A stretch of DNA of 42,945 nt. Origin: an uncultured Clostridia bacterium (lineage in GTDB: Bacteria; Bacillota; Clostridia; Oscillospirales; CAG-272). The stretch lies in NCBI GenBank assembly GCA_904502055.1, contig CAJGDZ010000001.1, forward strand, positions 1 through 42,945, read 5' to 3'. Under the pieces are notes generated by a model. It was not told the origin of the DNA, searched no databases, and saw only the letters and a list, made by a program, of their open reading frames with translations. This document shows, piece by piece, positions 1-8,027 of the stretch. The stretch's first letter is position 1. Every line of letters starts with the position of its first letter. A program made the position numbers and the translations under genes.

Positions 1-1475
1 ATGTCGATCATTGTAGACCAGCTGCCGTCCTCCTCGGTGATCAGACCGCAGGAGATACCCGCAACGGGAGCCTTGATCGGAACGCCTGCGTCCATGAGCG
101 CCAGAGTAGAGCCGCAAACGGAGCCCTGAGAGGTGGAGCCATTGGAGGAAAGAACGTCGGAAACAAGACGGATAGCGTAGGGGAATTCCTCCTCGGAGGG
201 AAGAACGGGAACGAGGGAACGCTCAGCCAACGCTCCGTGGCCGATCTCGCGGCGTCCGGGGCTTCTTGTGGGCTTTGCCTCGCCGGTGGAGTAACCGGGC
301 ATGTTGTAGTGGTGCATATATCTCTTTTCGGTCTCGTTGTCGATACCGTCGAGCATCTGAGCCTCGCCGAGAGTACCCAGCGTAGCAATTGTCAGAACCT
401 GAGTCTGACCGCGGGTAAACATACCCGAGCCGTGAGTTCTGGGAAGAACGCCAACCTCAGCGGTGAGGGGACGGATCTCGTCCATGCGGCGACCGTCAAC
501 TCTCTTCTTGTCAACAAGCAGCCAGCGGCGAACGATCTTCTTCTGGATCTTGTAAACAAGCTCCTCCATCATGCCGGGAAGCTCGGGATATTCTTCGGTG
601 AACTTCTCAAGGATCGCATCCTTAACGGGAACCATTCTTGCGTCGCGAACGTTCTTGTCGTCGGTGTCAAGAGCTGCCATAACGTCCTTCTCACAGAAGT
701 CGAAGATCTTGTCAAACATATCGTGGTCAAGCTCGCAAGAGGGATACTCAAACTTGGGCTTGCCGATCTCGTCGATGATTGCACCGATGAATTCAAGCAG
801 GTCCTTGATCTCGGCGTGTGCGAGCATGATCGCATCGTACATTACCTGATCGTCCACCTCGTTTGCACCTGCCTCGATCATAACCACCTTCTCCTTGGAA
901 GCGGCTACGGTGAGCTGAAGATCCGAGATCTTCTGCTCATCGGTGGTGGGGTTAACGATGAACTTGCCGTCAACAAGACCGATGTGGAGACCGCCGATGG
1001 GGCCGTTCCACGGAATGTCGGAAATTGCAAGAGCAGTGGATGCACCGATCATAGCTGCAACCTCAGGTGCGCAATCGGGGTCAACCGACATAACCGTAAG
1101 CGTAAGCGCTACGTCGTTACGAAGGTCCTTGGGGAAGAGGGGACGGATGGGACGGTCGATCACACGGGAGGTGAGAACGGCCTTCTCCGAGGGCTTACCC
1201 TCACGCTTGAGGTAACCGCCGGGAATCTTACCTGCGGCATACATTCTCTCGTCAAAGTCAACCGAAAGGGGCAAAAAGTCGATGCCGTCACGGGGCTTTT
1301 CCGATGCGGTTGCACAGCAGAGAACTGCGGTTTCACCGTAGCGTACGAGCACCGAGCCGTTGGCAAGACCTGCCATCTTACCGGTCTCGATTACGAGCGG
1401 ACGACCTGCAAGCGTATACTTGAAGGTCTTGTAATTCTTGAACTCCATAGCGGAGCTGGTGATGGTTGTGGACAT
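1..1475 (-). CDS. pnp: Polyribonucleotide nucleotidyltransferase (PNPase), 3' end outside window
   Basis: Phosphorolytic 3'-5' exoribonuclease of mRNA decay, normally a ring-shaped homotrimer. The first 491 of about 700 residues are visible, starting MSTTITSSAMEF at an ATG preceded by GGAGG. The first RNase PH domain (for example DRPIRPLFPKDLRNDV and the IPGGYLKREGKPS segment), the all-alpha linker and part of the second RNase PH domain (GHGALAERSL, SNGSTSQGSVCG) are present; the remaining catalytic segment and the KH and S1 domains lie beyond base 1. It follows rpsO on the same strand, the classic rpsO-pnp order. No separate promoter is apparent in the gap, so co-transcription with rpsO is inferred. 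A long hairpin in the leader suggests processing or autocontrol. Confidence 0.97.
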   Translation of the reverse strand, partial: MSTTITSSAMEFKNYKTFKYTLAGRPLVIETGKMAGLANGSVLVRYGETAVLCCATASEKPRDGIDFLPLSVDFDERMYAAGKIPGGYLKREGKPSEKAVLTSRVIDRPIRPLFPKDLRNDVALTLTVMSVDPDCAPEVAAMIGASTALAISDIPWNGPIGGLHIGLVDGKFIVNPTTDEQKISDLQLTVAASKEKVVMIEAGANEVDDQVMYDAIMLAHAEIKDLLEFIGAIIDEIGKPKFEYPSCELDHDMFDKIFDFCEKDVMAALDTDDKNVRDARMVPVKDAILEKFTEEYPELPGMMEELVYKIQKKIVRRWLLVDKKRVDGRRMDEIRPLTAEVGVLPRTHGSGMFTRGQTQVLTIATLGTLGEAQMLDGIDNETEKRYMHHYNMPGYSTGEAKPTRSPGRREIGHGALAERSLVPVLPSEEEFPYAIRLVSDVLSSNGSTSQGSVCGSTLALMDAGVPIKAPVAGISCGLITEEDGSWSTMID

Positions 1476-1505
1476 TGTTTTTTCCTCCATAAAATTTTTG
1501 ATTTG

Positions 1506-1582
1506 GTCTCACGGAGGTTTAGCACTTTAATATACGCCGCGCCGCAGCGCGAGGCATATTGAATTGCTAATCCGCGTGAGAC
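1506..1582 (-). promoter_or_regulatory. Long imperfect hairpin in the rpsO-pnp gap (pnp leader)
   Basis: The arms GTCTCACG and CGTGAGAC close a stem of about 28 paired positions in 77 nt, with a GCGCG/CGCGC top around a 4-nt loop and a few internal mismatches. It lies about 30 nt upstream of the pnp start. No T-run follows it, so it is not an ordinary terminator. In Escherichia coli an RNase III-cleaved hairpin in the pnp leader mediates PNPase autoregulation; the same role here is inference from position and shape. Confidence 0.6.
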
Positions 1583-1624
1583 GTTTGGGTTTGATTTTTC
1601 TCCTATTACTAAAAATAAGAGTAA

Positions 1625-1661
1625 GGAGTGAGGAGTCGGAATATTTCCCACTCTTCACTCC
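1625..1661 (-). terminator. Hairpin downstream of rpsO, possible attenuator
   Basis: Twelve-base arms (GGAGTGAAGAGT on the minus strand, 11 of 12 paired) enclose a 13-nt loop 11 nt after the rpsO stop. A short outer helix TAAGAG/CTCTTA leads into ATTTTTAG. The T-run is weak and displaced, so partial termination or RNA 3'-end protection is as likely as full termination, which also fits read-through into pnp. Confidence 0.45.
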
Positions 1662-1672
1662 AGACAATTCTC

Positions 1673-1936
1673 TTACTTTCTCAGACCGAGCTTGGCAACG
1701 ATGGCACGGTAGCGCTCAATGTCCACCTTCTGAAGGTAGCCAAGAAGGTTCTTTCTGTGGCCAACCATCTTCTGGAGACCGCGGCGGCTGTGCGCGTCAT
1801 TGTGGTTGTTCTTGAGGTGCTCGGTAAGGTTCTTGATTCTGTAGGTCAGGAGTGCAACCTGAACCTCGGGAGAACCTGTGTCGCCCTCGTGAGTCTTGTA
1901 CTCGTCGATAATTGCCTGTTTGGTTTCTGCGTTCAT
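1673..1936 (-). CDS. rpsO: 30S ribosomal protein S15
   Basis: Primary 16S rRNA-binding protein of the small subunit platform. The 87-residue product has the usual length and family signatures: GDTGSPEVQVALLTYRI near the N terminus, then LTEHLKNNHNDAHSRRGL and the C-terminal RYRAIVAKLGLRK. The start is preceded by AGAAAGGTG. It has its own strong promoter (-35 TTTACA, -10 TATAAT) and a leader of about 90 nt with a stacked hairpin, consistent with the autogenous control by S15 known in several bacteria through unrelated mRNA folds. It is followed by pnp on the same strand. Confidence 0.98.
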   Translation of the reverse strand: MNAETKQAIIDEYKTHEGDTGSPEVQVALLTYRIKNLTEHLKNNHNDAHSRRGLQKMVGHRKNLLGYLQKVDIERYRAIVAKLGLRK

Positions 1937-1980
1937 GTTTTTTTCACCTTTCTTTTATTACGTGAAACACAGGCTTCGGT

Positions 1981-2015
1981 GGGTGAATACCGCAAAGCGG
2001 CTGATTCCGAGACCC
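1981..2015 (-). promoter_or_regulatory. Structured rpsO leader, candidate S15 binding site
   Basis: Reading on the minus strand, three nested helices can form: GGGT with ACCC, GAAT with ATTC, and CCGC-TTT-GCGG. They are separated by a 4-nt bulge (CTCG) and a CAG/T internal loop, all within the leader between the TATAAT box and the rpsO start. S15 is known to repress its own mRNA by binding leader structures that differ between phyla. The fold is visible; the function is inferred. Confidence 0.45.
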
Positions 2016-2033
2016 GAGTTTACGTTCTTTGGT

Positions 2034-2062
2034 ATTATATCACACTTTTTTTCGTTTGTAAA
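2034..2062 (-). promoter_or_regulatory. Sigma-A promoter for rpsO-pnp
   Basis: Minus-strand TTTACA (-35) and TATAAT (-10) with a 17-nt spacer. A start near position 2027 gives a leader of about 90 nt before rpsO. Confidence 0.8.
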
Positions 2063-2077
2063 GGGTTTTTTTCTTTT

Positions 2078-2467
2078 TTATGGTAATATTTTTGGATTTT
2101 TTTTATTTCCCTTGTCTCTAAGGAGACTTTTTCGGAGGGCCAGCATTCCGGAAAGGATGAGCATGCCGCCAAAGAGCTTGCGCAGAAGCTCGGAGGGGAG
2201 CGCCGCGGCGGCAAGAGAGCCTAAGGGCGAGCCCAGCATCCCCATGGTGCTCATCGCAAGGATCGCATTGCCGAACAGTCTTCGCTTTCGCATATGAACA
2301 AGCAGTGAAGCACCGCCGGAAAAGAGAAAAAAGAGCAGGTTGATCCCTTGTGCCGCCAGCTGTACCATTCCTTCGGCGAGCGTAAGATAAAGGACGAGAA
2401 AGCCGCCGCTTCCGATTCCCATCCCGGAAAGCACGGCGATGACAAGGGCTACGATCGCATCCCTCAT
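2078..2467 (-). CDS. TauE/SafE-family permease, half-size subunit (second)
   Basis: A 129-residue hydrophobic protein beginning MRDAIVALVIAVLSGMGIGSGG, with four predicted membrane segments and the Gly-rich loop typical of one TauE/SafE repeat. Full-length family members have about 250 residues made of two such repeats; here the two repeats are separate genes. The ATG chosen lies 2 nt after the stop of the upstream half, and GGGAGG overlaps that stop, so the pair is translationally coupled. The family exports sulfite, sulfoacetate or related organic anions; the substrate here is unknown. An in-frame ATG 17 codons further upstream lies inside the other gene and is unlikely. Confidence 0.75.
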   Translation of the reverse strand: MRDAIVALVIAVLSGMGIGSGGFLVLYLTLAEGMVQLAAQGINLLFFLFSGGASLLVHMRKRRLFGNAILAMSTMGMLGSPLGSLAAAALPSELLRKLFGGMLILSGMLALRKSLLRDKGNKKNPKILP

Positions 2468-2469
2468 AG

Positions 2470-2859
2470 CTACCTCCCGATGACCATCAGAATGCCCGAC
2501 AGAATGACCAGAAAGCAAAAGAGCGTTTTTACCGTGGCGGTTTTCAACTTGTCAAGCAAAACGGCACCGAGAAGACCGCCAAGGATCGCCGGAAGCAGAA
2601 ATCGGGTGATGTCCCCCTTTGGCAGACCGCCCGAGAGGGCATAGCTTACGGTGGAAACCACCGAAATGGGAAGCATGACGGCCAGGGCGTTGGCAAAAAT
2701 ATCGCGCGGGCTTTCCGTCTCGTTCTCCAGGACCTTTCCGAGGATCCAAACGATTACAATGCCGCCGCCCGCCCCAAGAAGTCCGTTCAAAAAGCCGGCC
2801 GCAAGGCCTCCCATAACAAGCAAGCGGCGCTTGCCGCTCAGTGCGGTCTTTGAGTTCAT
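2470..2859 (-). CDS. TauE/SafE-family permease, half-size subunit (first)
   Basis: A 129-residue membrane protein with the hallmark GLAAGFLNGLLGAGGGIVIV near the N terminus and about four membrane segments, matching the N-terminal repeat of the sulfite exporter TauE/SafE family. It is preceded by AAAGGATG and followed by the second half after 2 nt, so the two products probably assemble into one functional unit. No sequencing-type frameshift is suggested, because each half has its own start, stop and ribosome site. The divergent neighbour is ftsK. Substrate unknown. Confidence 0.8.
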   Translation of the reverse strand: MNSKTALSGKRRLLVMGGLAAGFLNGLLGAGGGIVIVWILGKVLENETESPRDIFANALAVMLPISVVSTVSYALSGGLPKGDITRFLLPAILGGLLGAVLLDKLKTATVKTLFCFLVILSGILMVIGR

Positions 2860-2945
2860 ATCGGTACATCCTTTCGCTTTTTTGTTTTAGTTTTGCCGAA
2901 AACAAGGAGGATATAGCCGTCGGTAAAATAATTTTTGTTTCACCC

Positions 2946-2974
2946 TTGAAATAATAAGAAAATAATGGTATAAT
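2946..2974 (+). promoter_or_regulatory. Sigma-A promoter for the ftsK operon
   Basis: TTGAAA (-35) and TATAAT (-10) with a 17-nt spacer, about 55 nt before the ftsK start, in an AT-rich stretch between divergent genes. Confidence 0.75.
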
Positions 2975-3028
2975 AATATAAATAATGGATGTTTAGACCC
3001 TTTTGGGGATGAAATACAGGAGGAACGT

Positions 3029-5989
3029 ATGGCGGAATCCAAAAAGAAAACGACGAAGAAAACAACGGCGGTCGTGCACAACACCAAAAAAGGTTTGCCG
3101 AGCCCCGAGGAATCAAAAAAATCACCCCGCGTGAGAAATTACGAGGAGCAGGAGCATCCCGAGACGGCGGGGGAAAAGGGCGAGAAAAAATCCCTGCCTA
3201 AAAAGGGCACGTCGCACGGCGGAAAAAAGGAAACCGTTCACGCGGTGGAGGAAAATCCGAGAGCGAATCGCTTTGTTCATCAGGTCATGCCGTATGTCCT
3301 GATCTTTTTGGCCATATTCAGTGTCATTTGCTTTTTGCTGATCGACGTATTCCCCGGTGTCAAGGAGGAATACGGAGTGGGAAGCCTTGGGCGTCACGTT
3401 CGCAATTTCTTTTGCGGTGTCTTTGGCTTCGGTGCGTTTTTTGTGCCGGTCATTTTGGCGATCCTGGCCTTTACCTGGAACCGTGCAGTGGAGAAGGACA
3501 ATCTGGCATCAAAGCTTATGTATGCGCTTTTTTCCATCCTTTCAATCTCCACGCTTTTGTATGTGATCTATGCCACCGTTACCCACAGTACAGATCCCAC
3601 GGAGGGGCTTCGCTTCGGTCAGAAGATCTCCGCGCTGTACGAGCTTGGCATGCAGCTGAAGGGCGGCGGCCTGCTCGGTGGATGTTTGGGTGAGCTTTGC
3701 CGTCGGGGTCTTGGTCTTGCCGGCTCGGTCATCCTTACGGTTTCCTTTACCTTTATTTTCTGCGTTTTCCTGCTTGGCTTTACGCCCGGCTACGTCGTGA
3801 CCGCGGTTCGCTACCGTGTCAAGATCGCCGCCGAAAAGCGGGCCGAGGAAAAAGAGGCACAGCGCGAGGAACGTGAGTTTGAGGCGGAGCGTGCCAAGAG
3901 AAAGAGAGAAGAACGCAAGGAAGAAAGGGAGAGGGAGCGTGAGCGCCGGGAGCTGGAGCAGGAGGCTGAGCGTGAGGCCAAGCGCGAGAAGCGCGAGGCT
4001 CAGGCAGAGGAAAAGCGTGCCCGCAAGCTGGCAAAGCAGGCGGCGGCTGAGGAAGTGGAATTTGTTGAGGATCCGGACACGCCGGTCATGGAGGTGCCGA
4101 ATCCCGTGCTTACCATAAAGCCCTCAGAGGAGCAGGAGGAAAAGACGGAGCCCGTGAGCGAGGCATCCGAGGAGCAAGCGGAGACGTTTGCCGAGCCCGA
4201 GCAGCCCGTAAGCAAGGCGGCTCCCGAATTTGAGCCGACCGAGGAGGAGGGCATCTATCGAAGCGCAAAGGAGATGGGTCTTGAAAATCCCTCGGAGGAG
4301 GAATTCTCCTTGCAGGAGATCTTTTCCGATAAGCCCATCGAAATTCCCGTTGAAAGGCCCGAGAGAGAGCCCGAGGAGCCGTCCTCTGCCGAGCATGATC
4401 TGCTGGCGGAGATGAAGGAGATCAGTGATCTTGACGAGGGTATGGGCGGTGTCGAGGACGACATCGTGGAAATCGTGTCTGAGGCTCCCGTGGAGGAGGC
4501 TCGCCCGTATGAATTTCCGCCCATTGAGCTTTTGCCCCCGGATACCTCCAATAAGAATGAGGACAATTCCAAGGAGTTGATCGAAAACGCACAAAGGCTG
4601 ATGGACACACTGTCCAGCTTCCACGTGCGGATCAAGGAGATCACTTATTCGCGCGGACCGACAATTACGCGCTATGAGCTTAAACCCGATGCGGGTGTGC
4701 GTGTGCGCTCGATCGCCAACCTTGTTGATGATATTGCCCTGAGTCTGGCTACCACCGGTGTCCGCATTGAGGCACCGATCCCCAACAAGCCCGCGGTGGG
4801 TATTGAGGTGCCCAACCAGAACCCTGCCACGGTATACCTGCGTACGCTGATCGATTCGGAGAAGTTTACGTCCGAGACCAGCAAGCTGACCGCCTGCCTT
4901 GGTGCCGATGTTGCGGGCAAGCCCGTGTACTTCAACATTGCCAAGATGCCTCACCTGCTGATCGCGGGTGCAACGGGTATGGGTAAGTCGGTCTGTATCA
5001 ACAGTATCATTGTCAGCCTTTTGTATAAAGCAACGCCCGACGAGGTCAAGCTGATCCTGATCGATCCCAAAAAGGTCGAGTTCAATATTTACAAGGACAT
5101 TCCCCACCTGTACTGTCCCATCGTCAGTGAGCCTACGAAGGCTGCAGGCGCGTTGGCGTCGGCGGTGGCGGAGATGGAGCGCCGCTTTGAGCTGATCGAG
5201 GAGGTCGGTGTCCGTGACATTTACAATTACAACGCGGTGACCAAGGACGATCCCGACCATGAGTTTATGCCGCAGATGGTCATCATCATCGATGAGCTTG
5301 CCGATCTTATGATGACGGCGGCCGATGCGGTGGAGTCCTCGATCTGCCGTTTGGCGCAGAAGGCGCGTGCTGCGGGAATCCATATTATCATCGGTACACA
5401 GCGTCCGTCGGTTGACGTTATTACCGGTCTTATTAAGGCCAACGTGCCCTCGCGTATTGCGTGCACGGTGGCTTCGCAGGTCGACTCGAGAACCATCATT
5501 GACATTGCGGGCGCGGAAAAGCTGATCGGTAAGGGTGATATGCTCTTTGCTCCCGTCGGATCGCCCAAGCCCATGCGTGTTCAGGGCGCGTTCGTTCACG
5601 AGAGCGACGTGGAAAAGATCGTTGAGTTTATCAAGGCCAACAACCGTGCGGCCAAGTATAATGAGGAATTCATCAACCGCATCGAAGAGGAAGCGGCCAA
5701 GTGTACGGCCGGAAAGAAGGGCGGAGCCGAAGTGGGTGACGGAAACGTTCCCGCGGACGGCCTGGATCCTAAATTCCGTGCGGCTGTGGAGGTCGCAGTG
5801 GACAGCGGAAAGATCTCGACCTCGCTTCTTCAGCGCAAGCTGGAGATCGGCTACGGCCGTGCCGCCAAGATCATCGACCAGATGGAGGAGATGGGCTACG
5901 TAAGTGCCCCCGAGGGCAACAAGCCTCGAAAGATCCTCATCTCCAAGGAGGAGTTTATGCAGATGGTCGTCAATGACGAGATCGAATGA
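3029..5989 (+). CDS. ftsK: DNA translocase FtsK/SpoIIIE
   Basis: Membrane-anchored hexameric ATPase that pumps DNA through the division or sporulation septum. The 986 residues comprise a basic N terminus, four membrane segments (roughly 86-108, 126-150, 165-186, 230-256), a very acidic and basic coiled linker (about 270-500, with long RE/KR-rich runs), the motor domain with Walker A GATGMGKS near residue 646 and Walker B IIIDELADLM, and a C-terminal winged-helix gamma domain (KISTSLLQRKLEIGYGRA) that reads DNA orientation. The start follows ACAGGAGGA. Whether it serves vegetative division, spore engulfment (SpoIIIE) or both cannot be read from the sequence. Its last codons overlap the next gene by ATGA. 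Confidence 0.95.
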   Translation: MAESKKKTTKKTTAVVHNTKKGLPSPEESKKSPRVRNYEEQEHPETAGEKGEKKSLPKKGTSHGGKKETVHAVEENPRANRFVHQVMPYVLIFLAIFSVICFLLIDVFPGVKEEYGVGSLGRHVRNFFCGVFGFGAFFVPVILAILAFTWNRAVEKDNLASKLMYALFSILSISTLLYVIYATVTHSTDPTEGLRFGQKISALYELGMQLKGGGLLGGCLGELCRRGLGLAGSVILTVSFTFIFCVFLLGFTPGYVVTAVRYRVKIAAEKRAEEKEAQREEREFEAERAKRKREERKEERERERERRELEQEAEREAKREKREAQAEEKRARKLAKQAAAEEVEFVEDPDTPVMEVPNPVLTIKPSEEQEEKTEPVSEASEEQAETFAEPEQPVSKAAPEFEPTEEEGIYRSAKEMGLENPSEEEFSLQEIFSDKPIEIPVERPEREPEEPSSAEHDLLAEMKEISDLDEGMGGVEDDIVEIVSEAPVEEARPYEFPPIELLPPDTSNKNEDNSKELIENAQRLMDTLSSFHVRIKEITYSRGPTITRYELKPDAGVRVRSIANLVDDIALSLATTGVRIEAPIPNKPAVGIEVPNQNPATVYLRTLIDSEKFTSETSKLTACLGADVAGKPVYFNIAKMPHLLIAGATGMGKSVCINSIIVSLLYKATPDEVKLILIDPKKVEFNIYKDIPHLYCPIVSEPTKAAGALASAVAEMERRFELIEEVGVRDIYNYNAVTKDDPDHEFMPQMVIIIDELADLMMTAADAVESSICRLAQKARAAGIHIIIGTQRPSVDVITGLIKANVPSRIACTVASQVDSRTIIDIAGAEKLIGKGDMLFAPVGSPKPMRVQGAFVHESDVEKIVEFIKANNRAAKYNEEFINRIEEEAAKCTAGKKGGAEVGDGNVPADGLDPKFRAAVEVAVDSGKISTSLLQRKLEIGYGRAAKIIDQMEEMGYVSAPEGNKPRKILISKEEFMQMVVNDEIE

Positions 5990-6957
5990 TGCCTACACAA
6001 AAGGAAAGAAATCCATTCCCGAACAGTGACTCCAATAAGCGGTATTATACCTACGATTATTATTTAAGGAAGACTTTTGGGGGGAAATGTGCCAAGATCC
6101 CGCTGGACGTCGGCTTTACCTGCCCGAATATTGACGGGCGGTGCGGTGTGGGAGGCTGTATCTATTGCTCCTCAAGGGGAAGCGGTGATTTTGCCGCTTC
6201 CTCCGCGCTTTCGATCCGCGATCAGTTTGCGATCACGGCGTCGTCGCTGGCGAACAAGTGGAAGACCGACCGCTGTATTCCGTATTTTCAGGCACACACC
6301 AACACCTACGCGCCGCTTGCGGTGCTTCGGGAAAAGTTTGAGGAGGCGCTGGCGCTGGAAGGCGCGGTGGGAATGAATATTGCCACGCGCGCCGATTGCC
6401 TTGAGGACGACGTGGTGGAATATCTGGCGGCGCTTGCCGAGCGTACGGTGCTTACGGTGGAGCTTGGACTGCAGAGCGCGCACGACGTTACGGCTGAGCG
6501 TATCAACCGCGGTCACACGTTTGCGCAGTTCGTAGAGGGCTATGATAAGCTTCGTCGCGCAAGCGACAGGATCGGCATCGGCATTCATCTGATCTTTGGT
6601 CTTCCCGGTGAGGACGATGGGATGATGCTGGACTCGGTGCGAGCGGTAGCACGGCTTCACCCCGATCAGGTCAAGTTGCATCTGCTTCACGTTTTGCGCT
6701 CCAGCCGTTTGGCACAGATCTACGAGCGCGGCGAATATTTGCCGCTGGAGAGGGAGCGTTATATTTCGCTTGTGGTGCGGGCGCTTGAGATGTTGCCCGC
6801 AGATATCGTGATCGCGCGCTTGACGGGCGACGGAATGGGTGAGGATCTTCTGGCACCCGAATGGAGCCGAAAAAAGGTGTCGGTCATCAACGATATCGAT
6901 AAAATGCTTTATGCCCGGGATAGCTACCAGGGCAAACACTACGTAAAGGGAGGATAA
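5986..6957 (+). CDS. Radical SAM protein, TIGR01212/YtqA (YhcC) family
   Basis: A 323-residue protein with the family opening YTYDYYLRKTFGGKCAKIPLD and the iron-sulfur-binding cysteines in CPNIDGRCGVGGCIYC, a spaced variant of the radical SAM CxxxCxxC motif. Later segments (YFQAHTNTYA, GLQSAHDVTAERINRGHT, LIFGLPGE, KLHLLHVLR) fit the TIM-barrel core. The chemistry of the family is not firmly known; an anaerobic RNA- or cofactor-related role is often supposed. The start overlaps the ftsK stop (ATGA), indicating translational coupling. Confidence 0.9.
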   Translation: MMPTQKERNPFPNSDSNKRYYTYDYYLRKTFGGKCAKIPLDVGFTCPNIDGRCGVGGCIYCSSRGSGDFAASSALSIRDQFAITASSLANKWKTDRCIPYFQAHTNTYAPLAVLREKFEEALALEGAVGMNIATRADCLEDDVVEYLAALAERTVLTVELGLQSAHDVTAERINRGHTFAQFVEGYDKLRRASDRIGIGIHLIFGLPGEDDGMMLDSVRAVARLHPDQVKLHLLHVLRSSRLAQIYERGEYLPLERERYISLVVRALEMLPADIVIARLTGDGMGEDLLAPEWSRKKVSVINDIDKMLYARDSYQGKHYVKGG

Positions 6958-6961
6958 GAAT

Positions 6962-7879
6962 ATGGCAGGACCCGGTGGAGGAGGCTTTGGCGGCGGCGGA
7001 GGTCGCGGCTTCGGTGGAGGCTTTGGCGGCGGTGGCTTCGGTGGAGGCGGCAGAGGCTTTGGCGGACACCATCACCATCACGGATTTCACGGCGGCTGGT
7101 TTTTGGGGCCGCGCTACTACGGCGGCGGATGTCTTGGCGGACTTCTCGGCATGTTCATTGCGCCGATCTTTCTGATCGTGTTTGCTATTCTTATGTTGGT
7201 TGGCTCGCTCGGCTCGGCCTTCCATTCGGTTACGACGGGCGGCGCGATCGCCTATGACGAAAATGCGTTTCAGGATTACGCCAACGAGCAGTATTATGCC
7301 GAGTTTGGAGCAGAGAAGGACAGCGAGGATCAACTTCTTCTGGTCTTTTTGATCGAGGATGAGCAATATCACGATTACGCGTATATTGCTTGGTGCGGCG
7401 ATCATATAAACGGAAGGATCAACGCGATGCTTGGTGCTGAGGGCACAAGGCTGGGCAGCGCTGTTCAGAATTCCGCCATCAACGCAAGCTCCTATAAATA
7501 TTCCTTGGACAACGGTATTGCGCAGGTGATCGGCACGATGCAGGGGCATATTGAGGCGCTTGGCCTTGCCTCTTCCCTTAGCTGTGACAGTGCGCCGAGC
7601 GATTACCGCTCGCATCTGATCAACCGCGCCAACATCGAAATGACCGACGAGACGGTCAACGCGGCGCTTGAAGACTTTACCGCGGCAACGGGCATTGTGG
7701 TTGCCGTCGTGGTCGAGGATGCCGACGAGGTGCTTCCGAGAGACTTTGATTACGTGAGCGTTTTCATCGCGCTTCTTTTCCTTGTGATCGCGGTCGTTAT
7801 GATCGTTCAATCGGTAAGGCAGAAGGACAGGAAAAAGCGTGACGGCGACAGGGACGACAATTACAATCGATATGCTTAA
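6962..7879 (+). CDS. Gly-rich, His-cluster membrane protein of unknown function
   Basis: The 305-residue product opens with about 45 residues of almost pure Gly/Phe/Arg repeats ending in five consecutive histidines (36-40) and HGFHGGW. A membrane segment (about 58-85) follows, then a roughly 175-residue soluble domain with alternating beta and alpha character, a second membrane segment (about 262-286) and a charged tail (KDRKKRDGDRDD). The part before the second helix (VNAALEDFTAATGIVVAVVV) loosely resembles TPM-type domains, but this is weak. It is the last gene of the ftsK unit and a strong terminator follows. The Gly/His tract could bind metal or mediate protein contacts; this is speculation. 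The ATG is 4 nt after the preceding stop and preceded by GGAGG inside that gene's end. Confidence 0.75.
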   Translation: MAGPGGGGFGGGGGRGFGGGFGGGGFGGGGRGFGGHHHHHGFHGGWFLGPRYYGGGCLGGLLGMFIAPIFLIVFAILMLVGSLGSAFHSVTTGGAIAYDENAFQDYANEQYYAEFGAEKDSEDQLLLVFLIEDEQYHDYAYIAWCGDHINGRINAMLGAEGTRLGSAVQNSAINASSYKYSLDNGIAQVIGTMQGHIEALGLASSLSCDSAPSDYRSHLINRANIEMTDETVNAALEDFTAATGIVVAVVVEDADEVLPRDFDYVSVFIALLFLVIAVVMIVQSVRQKDRKKRDGDRDDNYNRYA

Positions 7880-7887
7880 ATAAACAA

Positions 7888-7928
7888 GCAGAGGGCGACC
7901 CAAGCGGTCGCCCTCTGCAATTTTTTAT
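7888..7928 (+). terminator. Strong intrinsic terminator after the ftsK unit
   Basis: Perfect 13-bp GC-rich stem (GCAGAGGGCGACC and its complement), 5-nt loop, then AATTTTTTAT. Confidence 0.92.
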
Positions 7929-7964
7929 CCACGTTCCGTTGAGAAAATGTTTCGAAATGGTTGG

Positions 7965-7993
7965 TTTACAGGTATATTCAAAAATGATATAAT
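7965..7993 (+). promoter_or_regulatory. Sigma-A promoter for the XRE regulator gene
   Basis: TTTACA and TATAAT with a 17-nt spacer, 34 nt before the chosen ATG. Confidence 0.75.
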
Positions 7994-8027
7994 TACGGTA
8001 CAAACATCAAAATACGGAGGTGTGATC

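Noticed and set aside
237..1562. Long plus-strand open frame opposite pnp (441 codons)
   Set aside because: It is antisense to clearly conserved PNPase sequence, lacks a ribosome site and reads as low-complexity Leu/Val/His sequence typical of a reverse-strand shadow.
4124..5599. Long minus-strand open frame opposite ftsK (491 codons)
   Set aside because: Antisense to the conserved motor domain; no homologous motifs; open only because of codon bias in ftsK.
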